NCBI GenBank assembly: GCA_900239685.1
Contig: OENT01000051.1
Span: 186,001-250,000, forward strand
Source: Rotaria macrura
Taxonomy: Eukaryota; Rotifera; Eurotatoria; Philodinida; Philodinidae
Direction: 5' to 3'
Length of the DNA stretch: 64,000 nucleotides
The position numbers were made by a program, and so were the translations under genes. How positions within the stretch are numbered: the stretch's first letter is position 1; the number at the start of each line of letters is the position of its first letter. Below the pieces are notes generated by a model, which worked only from the letters and a program-made list of their open reading frames with translations, was not told the DNA's origin and did not search any database. Below are positions 50,601-59,694 of the stretch, piece by piece.

Positions 50601-53600
50601 GTTACACTTTGGTGATTTCGATGCTCGCTGTCTACTACTCTAAGTACTTCATAATTTTTCTATCTCGCCTTTTTATCATCAATCCATAAGCATTAATCTA
50701 CTTAATAGCCACTATAATGTGAAGAGATAAAGGAAAACCATTAATTGATAGTCTTTGCTTTTTAGGCATTGAAGCGAGCAAAACAGTGTGCTAGTATAGC
50801 ATTACAAGATGAAAATTTAATTGAAACAAGTTTGGAATTCTATGGAAAAATTTCACAGCTACTCTTACGATACGTTGGTATGCGACCAACAGAGTATGTT
50901 TAATTTTAATCAATGAAAATTTCTTCCGTGTCTAATTAAAAAGATTTCGATCTTTATGTTAAGATCGAAGGTTAATTTTTCGTCTGAAGCACCGTGGATA
51001 TGGCGTTTATTACCAGATTACTATATTGATGACATATGGGATTTTCTTATGTCAGCCGCGATGTATGTCTTATTTTCTAATATGATTGATTAGTTATATC
51101 GTTTTATGTATAGGATGGTACCTCAAACATTATCAAAACGTAATATAGATGATATATTAACATTAATGCTTTTCGTTATTTGTGCACCACGTCATTACAT
51201 ACAAAATCCTCATTTAATTGCAAAAGCTGTTGAGGTGATACATTGGTTATGTGCAAGAAGTGAACATACATTATTGCGGCAAGCAACAGAATATTTATTT
51301 AATCATCAACTCGCACAAGATTCACTAGTACGAGCATTGACCAAACTTTATGCTGGTAAACAAACTTTGATGAGCTTTACTTAGCATTGCTTTTCTTAAC
51401 CTTGTTTCTTATTATAGATGTTGAGACAACAGGTGCCGCAACAGAATTCTATGATAAGTTCAATATTCGTTATCATATTAGTATTATATTTAAATATGCC
51501 TGGCAAAAATCATCCTTTCGTCATTCATTCTTAACGACGGCAAGGTAGAAAAGAAATTAACTTTTAATATTTCAAAGTCATCGGCTGGGCTTTTTTTTTC
51601 TTTATAAAATATTTGCTAATAGAGATGAAAAAGAATTTATACGTTTTTTAAACATGGCAATTAATGATGTTACTTATTTACTTGATGAAAGTCTTCAATT
51701 GTTAAAAAAAATTCATGATATCGAAACAGAAATCGATAATAAAGAAGAATGGGAAGCAAGTCCAATGGTATGAAAAATAAATAAGAACTAAAACTAGTTA
51801 ACTTATAACATGTAAAAAATTCGATTCATTAGCTATTGAAAACTTTATTTTTATCACGAGTCCTGTTTCATTAATCATGTGAAATCGACTATGATGTACA
51901 TATTAAGAATTACAACGTAGTATTGATTTAACTTCTGACAGACGCTTCTATCAATGTCTAATTAAGGTTCAATCAACCATGCAGTTATATGACAAACGCT
52001 AGCAAGTCAAAAAAAATTCGTCAGTGTTTTCATGTTTCAGACGTTCATGAGTGAAATATCGAAATTTGAATTGATTTTTTAATTGAACCATTGCTAATAT
52101 CCTTTGCAAGTCACTTAGGAATGATTCATTTTGAGTTTCGGTTTCATACATTACACGAAGAAAGCTCTTGATTAGTTGCAATTCATTGAGCAAGTCGCTT
52201 CTATTCTCGTTTCTCCCATCGGTAAATATTGTGCATTGAGATGTTGTCTGTAGTAATGTAAATTTTGTTGACATAGTTATATTTATTCAAAACCTACTAT
52301 TGGAGAACCTCAATATTTTTCCAATTAATTAATATTATTCAGAATCGATGTTGACAAATTTTCAGATCAATACTCAAAATTTCAATGAATTTTCGATAAG
52401 ACAAAAATGTAAACTAAGCAAACGAATTCATTCGAAAAGTTTCAGAAAATTGTCAAATGACCATCGTTTCGGTGGAAACCAACGATTCAATATTCTCTTG
52501 CTTATACGTTTTGTCTCATCACAACAGTATAGATATATTAAGTCGTTAAAAATATGATCAACTACATGCGTATTGTTGAATTTCAGCAAGCATCATAGCA
52601 AACAATATGTTAAATTGTGAACTAACACAACTTAAGAAATTCGAAGTGACTAATCTTTCACAAGGCTTATTTTTCTCTAGCAAAGTTAAAGCCTTCTATG
52701 AACATCAAACTTCATCGGTTCCTGAAAATTCTCATTTTCTTCTACAACCATAGTCGAGTCAGCTTCGATCAAAACTCTTCTAACGAATATTTGAATAATT
52801 GCTTCTCACTCCTGATTTCGATAAAGTCAGTTCACCAAGACACTGCAAATCAATAAATATATTCCGATGCTGGGGGACGTCACTCAAGAATTTGACTTGT
52901 ATTTTCGGAAACGTAGTCGAAAAATTTTAAAAATTCTGAATCAGACACCGATCAGTGACGATTGACTGACTTTTTATTCACTATCCGAACTTAACGGGGA
53001 AAAAAAGACAACAAACCGAAGTCTCATCGGCTATTTTTGTCATAGGAAACACGTATGAATAAAACGCAACAATTAAGTCAATATGAATCGCAATGCTGTA
53101 CATATTTACCACTTGGTATGGAAACTTTGAACATGCTCGAATATTTAAGCGCCAATGAACCAGGTCCATTTTGTTCAGCGGTAAAATCAATTCATAGAAA
53201 AAACGTATGTCTCATGTTTGGTGTACTTCTCATTCTTAAGGAATTAGTCGATCGTCTTGCGGCTGTACTTGATTTTAATTTGAATGAATTATGTGGTCCG
53301 AATTCACGTTTACTCAAAGTTAAAGAACCGAGTAAATGTTGTTTCGATCCAAAACGTTTATTAGAAAAAATTGTTGAACTCTATTGTAATTTGGTAAGTG
53401 ATATACTGTTCAATATGAATACAGAAAAAAGGATAATTGATTTTCATCTATTTTGATAACAGGCACCTGATGAACGTTTTGCAGAAGCTGTAACACGTGA
53501 TGAAGTAAACATCAGATTTGTTTTTAAACGTAATTGAATATTCATCTTTATTTTTTTTAGCGCTCTTATCGACCAATTTTATTTGAAACAGCCATTGAAC

Positions 53601-54512
53601 GCATACAAAACCGACGCATAACAACATCATCACGTCTTGAAATACTTTATAATTTAAGTCAACATGCTCAACGTATAGCAGAAGAAAAATCAAAAGAAGA
53701 AATGGATTTATCTGATGCACCAGATGAATTTCGTGGTAAACAAATCTATACGATTCTATTACGTTTCACTTGACTTCATATTGTTCTAAACAAAGTCAGT
53801 TTGAAGAATTTCATAGATTCTCAAGTCATTTCTGATTCAGATTCATCTTGAGAGAAATATAACAGGCCCGAACTCGATTTTATTTTAAATTTCATACAAA
53901 TGAACTCTATCAAAATTTTCTCAAGCTCATTTAAGAGAAAATTTTTAAACAATTCATATCATTAGAAGTCGACTCATAAGAAAAGAATTTCATGGTATCG
54001 AGGGAATTTAGTACGTTGTCATTGCCATGACCGATGACACAGTAAAAAATAACGTAATCTTACACTTCTCTAGTATCCGTAGGATTCGCTGTTTTATACT
54101 TTGCGCTACAAGCAAGCTTATGATCGTACGCGTTAGAATCGACATAAAAACTTGCCGTGTGCATTTAGAGTTCATTTCACGAACGTCATAATTTGCATCG
54201 TATTGTAAAATGCGATTTTTACTTTTTGTTTAAGATCCATTAATGTGTACAGTTATGACTGATCCAGTCATCTTACCGAGTGGAGTCACAATGGATCGAT
54301 CAGTGATAGTTAAACATTTGCTCAATTCAAGTACAGATCCATTTAATCGTCTTCCATTGACAATTCAACAACTAATACCCGGTAAATACTTGAACTGAAT
54401 AGGATAATTGACGAAATAAGAATAAATGAAACTTCATCTTTTTTTTCCAGCTGTGGAACTCAAAGAACAGATTGATAATTGGATACGCGATAAAAAGAAT
54501 CGAACAGTCTAA
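32287..54512 (+). CDS. UBE4B: Ubiquitin conjugation factor E4 B (UBE4B/Ufd2), U-box ligase
   Basis: Twenty-six exons join in frame to 1136 residues: 32287-32382, 32438-32558, 32619-32721, 32789-32930, 33011-33116, 33186-33279, 33352-33439, 33491-33703, 37751-37816, 37873-38184, 38259-38447, 40083-40172, 40257-40365, 40419-40545, 40668-40767, 50766-50893, 50964-51062, 51114-51355, 51418-51544, 51623-51767, 53046-53180, 53241-53393, 53463-53504, 53561-53735, 54235-54381, 54451-54512. The N-terminus has the family motif LRRRRLERF. The Ufd2 core shows [41 protein letters not shown] and [15 protein letters not shown]. The C-terminal U-box (about 1061-1136) has [21 protein letters not shown] and DPFNR. 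The protein extends ubiquitin chains with E1, E2 and the p97 segregase. Introns of 4.0, 1.6, 10.0 and 1.3 kb contrast with the usual 50-75 bp. The exon 8 to 9 join is the least certain. Confidence 0.92.
34019..35729. mobile_element. Possible TTAA-type DNA element in a UBE4B intron
   Basis: TTAA at 34019-34022 is followed by a C run and TTCA. TTAA at 35726-35729 is preceded by TGAA and a G run, so the ends are inverted and flanked by TTAA. This pattern suits piggyBac or Kolobok elements. The homopolymer runs make the end similarity weak evidence. No transposase is visible. The element lies in the 4-kb intron between UBE4B exons 8 and 9. Confidence 0.4.
40845..44195 (-). CDS. Nested tandem-repeat protein, C-terminal part (5' end missing at N)
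   Basis: Two exons on the minus strand: 41223-44195, open from the N at 44196, and 40845-41140 ending in TAG. The first units ([16 protein letters not shown], then [16 protein letters not shown]) match the repeat of the gene at 45558-50408, and the DNA of the first unit is very close to the last complete unit there. Later units decay into Gln/Tyr/Pro-rich sequence, then a long Gln tract with scattered Arg (41549-41688), then a distinct C-terminal domain. That domain has [20 protein letters not shown], a proline run and a Cys pair in [10 protein letters not shown], and ends near [19 protein letters not shown]. No credible ATG starts this piece, so it is most likely the continuation of the 45558-50408 gene; a tandem duplicate is the alternative. 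The family is unknown to me. Confidence 0.68.
41549..41688 (-). repeat. CAG/CAA tract coding poly-Gln
   Basis: TTG/CTG repeats on the plus strand, read on the minus strand as glutamines with regular arginine interruptions (CAACGG/CAACGGCAA). The antisense frame forms a false Val/Ala repeat. Confidence 0.85.
44196..45557. other. Non-repeat DNA between the two nested gene pieces
   Basis: It begins with an N at 44196 and interrupts the tandem-repeat coding DNA. It is AT-rich, with no frame of the flanking composition and no splice sites that would restore the repeat phase. It is either an insertion, a misjoined sequence or a replaced segment. Confidence 0.5.
45558..50408 (-). CDS. Nested Tyr/Gln/Ser-rich tandem-repeat protein, main part
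   Basis: Unrecognised family. Seven exons on the minus strand (50363-50408, 49941-50160, 49127-49485, 48944-49048, 48787-48882, 48663-48702, 45558-48285) join in frame to 1197 residues, starting with the ATG at 50406-50408. There is no signal peptide or membrane segment. A very basic run ([19 protein letters not shown], about residue 415) could be a nuclear signal. A long Gln/Tyr/Ser/Thr-rich stretch follows, and the last 450 or so residues hold about four and a bit tandem units of about 103 residues, each starting YTRESY-SQ-PIY. Each unit also carries a QKE-IDHVIEG-like block and YYEQQP. The frame ends at a TAG where the fifth unit is just beginning, so the real 3' end is probably lost or lies in the piece at 40845-44195. 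The whole gene lies antisense inside a UBE4B intron. Confidence 0.72.
48703..48786 (-). other. Short intron of the nested gene
   Basis: An 84-bp GT-AG intron between exons 5 and 6. It shows that the nested gene shares the short-intron style of its neighbours although it sits in a 10-kb intron. Confidence 0.6.
49826..49862. repeat. GA-rich simple repeat
   Basis: GAGAGA-type repeat within an intron of the nested minus-strand gene. Confidence 0.8.
51999..52274 (-). CDS. Possible small nested ORF in a UBE4B intron
   Basis: A 91-residue ATG-started frame on the minus strand inside the 1.28-kb intron between UBE4B exons 20 and 21. The composition is protein-like (acidic/Leu-rich segment [19 protein letters not shown]), with no signal peptide or known domain. 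It could equally be chance in a long intron; there is no independent support. Confidence 0.2.
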   Translation of the reverse strand: MSTKFTLLQTTSQCTIFTDGRNENRSDLLNELQLIKSFLRVMYETETQNESFLSDLQRILAMVQLKNQFKFRYFTHERLKHENTDEFFLTC

Positions 54513-54718
54513 AAGAAAAATATATAAAATATATCTTTTGTTCGTTTGCTTGCTTTTTTCCTGTTCGTTCGTGTGCTATATATGTTCCCAATGATCTTTC
54601 ATTTTTATTTATTCAATGTACGGCGAAAGTTCAAAAAGACAACAAAAGTGAAAACTTCTATCGGACATCTTGATCATTTTAACATATTCTAGATACAACA
54701 AAAGAAAATCACACGAGA

Positions 54719-55455
54719 ATGGATATGGAAGACGGTGTACCACGTAGTCAACCACTCTTTCGTACACAATCAGCACAACAGGTTCATAAATTAACGAAAA
54801 AATCAACAAGTAGAGATACTCAATCATCATCAAGTTATATTCCAAGTCGATCATGTGATGATTTGAATATAAATAAGAGTAAATCATTAGTTGATCTTGC
54901 CGTGCCAGCATGTAATTCAACAATGAAAATAATCGATCAAATGGAAAATTTAAAATTTGAACAATTCGATCCTGTTTTAACAGCCATGCACGTTGATCAT
55001 ATTAATGAACAGGTAGATGATATGATTTTCTTCTTATTTAATGGATTCTTGATGTTTACATTTACGTAAAGGCAAATAAAAAATTGAACTATTCAAATGA
55101 ACGAATTTACAAAGGTCTCATTGATCTTGAACCTAATACAGAAGAAATCATTGCAGCAGCTGAACAACAAGAATTACAAAAACGAAAACAAGCAGCTAAA
55201 TTTTTAGTATGTGTTTCGTAGTTGATACAAAATGCTTTGATTTTTTAAGTTCGCCCTATTTAGGAAGAATATCAAACGTTACAAAAGAAACGCCTTAAAC
55301 CAGATATTATGGAATTATTCGATGAAACAACAATGATTAAACAAACAACACGTATAAATTTGAAACCATTGAAAACAATGAAAATGAAACCAAAACAAGT
55401 GACAATATTTTCAATTGATAGTCTCAATCAAGCACAAACACTATGGAAAATATGA
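54719..55455 (+). CDS. Hypothetical protein, predicted coiled coil, three exons
   Basis: Exons 54719-55012, 55072-55206 and 55264-55455 join at phase 0 to 206 residues from the ATG at 54719. I do not recognise the family. The N-terminal half is Ser/Lys/Arg-rich and probably disordered (SRSCDDLNINKSKSLVDLAV). The middle is charged and helix-prone (EEIIAAAEQQELQKRKQAAK), suggesting a coiled coil, and the C-terminus is Lys/Met/Thr-rich (PLKTMKMKPKQVTIFS). There is no signal peptide or membrane segment. The gene starts 207 bp after the UBE4B stop and ends 175 bp before the RABL3 ATG, all on one strand, which leaves little room for separate promoters. The phase-clean exons and ATG make a real gene likely. 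Confidence 0.72.
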
Positions 55456-55629
55456 TTCGTGTTCTTTTTCTTATTCTGTCAGATTTTTCCTTTTCTTTTC
55501 TCGTCTTGCGTATGAGCATAGAAGTTTCCATTTTTTTTTAAATTTAAACAATAATATTGAGAATTTGTTTACGAATGAAATATTATTATTTTTGAAAAAA
55601 AACTAATAATACTTCAGATAAAATATCCA

Positions 55630-57636
55630 ATGGGAACAAACAGTGACATACCAACATTGGTTGTAAGTATCTCTTGTATGCGTTTTTCTAATGAAATTTA
55701 TAGACATATTAATGTAGGTACTTGTGTTGGGCGATTCTAGTAAGAAAACTTTTTGTTTTAGTTTACTTTGATTTATGTCGCTTGTTATAAATGGCAGGTG
55801 TAGGCAAAACGTCATTTGTTCACATGGTTTGTCATGATCAGCCGTTATCATCACCACCGCCCGTTACTGTTGGTTGCCACATTGAAGTCAAGGTTCGATC
55901 ATTAATCACTGTCTATAGAATGATCCCATGTATTGGATTAGAATAAGATATTCAGTTTTGATTGAATGCTTTTCCATATTTGAAATCAACTTTTCATCGT
56001 AGAGACGAGAAACAAACAAATTTTAGATGAAATCCCTAGTACAAATAAAAACAAACAACTTTAACTATTTTAAACACAAGATGGAATCAATAGTATATGG
56101 AGAAGTAATTGAAACGATAAGAATAAACAAAAGAATATTTGTCTATCAGTAGTTATTACAACCGCTTTAAAGCATAAAAATTGTCTTTGAGAAAAATTTT
56201 TTTCTCTGTTCAATTGATAAGAAATTCTATTTTTATTTTACACCATATGCAATTCTCCTATTGCCATGTTGGTTAATCAGCAATTTAAAAAGATTTCCAA
56301 AATGTTCCACAATTTCTTATAAATTAATGTTCAGGACAAGAAGAAAAAAATGATTGAAGCATTAATTAGGATTAGTTCGTAATCGCTTTCTCGTTAGAAA
56401 CTCGTATACTAGAGAAAAACCACCTTAAGCTTTTCTCTTTGCATTCTTAAATTCAACACATCTTGTACAGTTAGTGTAACCTTGAATGATTCTTTGACTT
56501 GCAGGTACGTTGTTGTTATTTTCTAAATTCCGTTCTAATTCTTCCTCTTTTCTTAATGTTAATATTGTCGACAATTCTATTGTTTGCTACCTAAACGATT
56601 AAGCAAACAAAGAAAATTTTAACAATTAGTTACAAGTGAGATGCTCTTACTCTTACTCAAATCGAATATATTAATATGACTAATATATGAAAGTTTATTT
56701 GTTTTTCTGGCTGTACATTTATATCCTTTCTAGTTGTACGAACGACGTGATCGACATCAAAATCCGAATCTGTTTTTCATCGAGTTTCATGATGTCGGTG
56801 GAAGTGTACAGCACAAGAATAGTCGATCATCGATGTTTTACGATGAATTTCATGGTAGGCAAAAATAAAATACAAGAATTCATTTGAGGTATTCATGCGT
56901 TCTTGAAATTTTCCTAGGTATAATACTTGTATCAGATTTAACCAGCCGACAATCATACGATAATCTTAAAGAATGGCTTTATGAAGTTATTCGTTATCGA
57001 TCTCAGCAAAAACTGTAAAAACACCATCTTATCTAATACTTGATTGATCTATATCGTGTTATTCTAGTCCGGCTGTATTTACACCTGAAGTTTTAAAAAA
57101 TTTCGATGTACCAATTCTATTAGTTCATACGAAATTCGATGAATCAAATGGATTAGCACTATTAAATAATAGTAAAGCAGCAAATCCTTCAAGTAATAAT
57201 TCATTATCATCAACTAGTTTATTACCAAACTATAACCGAAAATCAATATTGGCCAATTCCTTTAATTGTGATGAAATATTCATAGTAAAAATCAGCGAAC
57301 AATTACCTTTTCTTTTGTTTCTAGTGAACAAAAAACAAACAAAACATTGTATTTCTGTTCTAGAATTGTTACTCCAATAAACGATTTTCGATTGATACAC
57401 CAAATGTTGCTAAATTAAATTCATTTTTTGAAAAAGTATGTCTTCATTATATAATCCTATTCTTTTTTACGAAAAATAATTGATTTGTAATCATAGATGA
57501 TTAAGAAGGCGTCAGTAATACCAGTAGAGCAGGTAAAGAAGAAGAAAAGATGACTCAGATTTCTATGCCTATTCATTTTTAATTACAGCTTCCACAATAT
57601 GGTTGGCTTGCTTCAGAAGATCATTATATCCATTAA
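55630..57636 (+). CDS. RABL3: Rab-like protein 3 (RABL3), small GTPase
   Basis: Nine exons (55630-55662, 55718-55739, 55798-55892, 56734-56854, 56918-57014, 57068-57284, 57364-57435, 57497-57532, 57589-57636) join in frame to 246 residues; human RABL3 has 236. The P-loop is GDSSVGKT, split across a 58-bp intron; HDVGG is the G3 motif and HTKFD the G4 motif. VTVGCHIEVK, LYEVIRYR and KLNSFFEKMIKK follow family positions. The C-terminus (GWLASEDHYIH) has no cysteine, in line with RABL3 not being prenylated like classical Rabs. RABL3 proteins are small GTPases linked in vertebrates to Ras pathway regulation and prenylation control. Intron 3 is 841 bp; the others are short. A Gly/Ser/Asn-rich insert (about 168-190) is longer than usual. 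An AATAAA lies at 57778. Confidence 0.92.
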
Positions 57637-59694
57637 TATATAGATATATTATTTTTTCAATATATTTTTATTTATCTAATTATCATTCACACAAAGGGGA
57701 GACAAATATATATGTGTATGCCAATATTTCGACGATGCACATTGCATGTGTCGATTTTTGTTAGGATAGCATTTGAAAATAAACAGAAAGGAATGCACCA
57801 TGCACAATTCAGTCTGACACTGCTATACATACCTTCGAATCAGATTCATCGATGACATATAGTGAAATAATAATCATATTATGATGGAATTTTTTTTCTC
57901 ATAATAGACTTGGACATGAACATTGATCATAGTCAGAAAAATCATTTGTGTCTTTTAATGAACTATGATTCGTAGGATGCAGAAGCAAAACTATTGTGAG
58001 TAGTATCACGAAGTATGTGACAATTTCATGAAAATCTTTCTATTTGTCGATGAATGAAAAATTGTGACGTGAAATAAATGTCATGAATGAATAGATCGTC
58101 TCAAATGTCGATTTGAATCAAGTATTAAAAGAAAAACGATAAATCATCAATACTTGATCAACGAAGCGGTTAGAAACGAACATGCAAATCATTGAAGTAC
58201 TCGAAAGTATTGATTCTCGATTATTCCACAGTAAAACGATAACTGAAGAAGCAAAGAGATTGAAAACGAACTACTTTAAATTATAACATTAAATCTTTTC
58301 TATTGTTGCCATAGTTGTATGAATCAATTTGTTTTATTACTTTTCCTTCTTTTATATTTTATTGGCAAATATAGATTGCTCTTATTTGATGAAGTCATAA
58401 AATATCTTTTGTCACATAAACCGATCAAAGTCCTGATTTACATTTCATGATTTTTCATAGAGACAAAAAAAAAGAATTTCTAATATTCAAAACGAAGAAA
58501 TCAATGTGATGCGAGACACTTGAAATCAAACGAGAGGAAGATTTAGATGATACGAATTCTTAGTGCAACTAAACAACGATGACAATATTCACTGGATGAC
58601 ATTGCAAACGTTCAAACATTCGCTGAACAGTAGTGAGGGAACGATCGAATACATATACGTGTTGATCTCGATCGATATAAAATTGACTACTAGTAATCAT
58701 TGAATTTCAGTGATAACTTATCCGATTAAATCTTATTTGCCAGTTTGAACTCGTCAGTATATTTTTTCTGAAAACGGAGCAATATTATCGGAGTAATAAA
58801 AATCGACCGAAGCAGAAGACGGAAGTTCTTGATTAGATTTTAAAAATTTCCCACTTGATGACATCTATTGTAACGAATTAATCACATTAGAAAACTTCGG
58901 TCTTCTGCTTCGTCTTGACCGATTATTATTACCCATCATATCGAAATGTCTCGTAAGATAGGTGTAGAGAGTACTAATTTTCGAATCGATTCAAGTGAAA
59001 AATGAACATCATGCGCCCTTGGAACAACTAGTACATCACACTAGGATGATTACATTCAAAATAATAAATAGTAGTAGGACTCGATTTAATGAATTTTAAA
59101 TTCCGTGCATATTCTTGTAAGCATCCTCTTGACACTGAATCATATTGTCGAAATCCACACAACTCTGGAGAATGAATGATTCAAAAAGGAATAATTTCAA
59201 AATAAAGTTAACTATACAAAATAGAGATTCGTTTGCAAGTAACATGATTTGAGAAAGAGCTACCAAAATATTGCATGATTTCCAAACGATACCCTTTCCT
59301 ATTCATTGCATTGCATCTGCTCTGTGAACATAGATTTCTCATTATTAAAATCACTGTCTCCGTATTTTTCAAGCATGAATCAATTCATCATAATACTCAA
59401 ACATAGAATCAAAACAATTAATTGAACTTATTTCAAGATTAATTAAAATACTTTATGAGCTACAAATTGTTCAAGAAAATCTAACTCTCAATGATATTCA
59501 TCAAAACGTCAAAGAATTCAATTGAAATAAAAAAAACACGACAGAAAGAATAACAATATCAGAATTTAAAAGATTATCTTATGCTTTTTGTTTTTCTTTT
59601 TAAACAGACTCTTTTTCTTGTTTGCAAACGTGCGTTCAAAAGCAAAAGAAATAAAAAAAAAAAGAAATCACATAATTCAATGAGTTTTGCTGGT
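57637..59694. other. Intergenic region between RABL3 and NMT
   Basis: About 2 kb between convergent gene ends. It holds the RABL3 polyadenylation signal near 57778 and a MITE-like hairpin at 58783-58940. No gene recognised. Confidence 0.5.
58783..58940. mobile_element. Short MITE-like hairpin
   Basis: The arms at 58783-58825 and about 58897-58940 are inverted copies (CGAAGCAGAAGAC pairs with GTCTTCTGCTTCG; flanking GTAATAA blocks also pair). The ends read TATTATCGG and CCATCATA, which allows a TA target duplication as in mariner-derived MITEs. There is no coding capacity. Confidence 0.5.

Larger units (their letters stand above)
40768..50765 (+). other. 10-kb UBE4B intron holding opposite-strand genes
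   Basis: The donor GTAAGA follows exon 15 at 40768 and the acceptor TTTAG precedes exon 16 at 50766. The exon phases match, and the Ufd2 protein reads continuously across it (RLKAELK then ALKRAKQ). The intron contains, on the minus strand, exons from 50408 down to 40845. The nested stop codon is only 78 bp from the UBE4B donor, and the nested ATG 357 bp from the acceptor. Confidence 0.85.
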
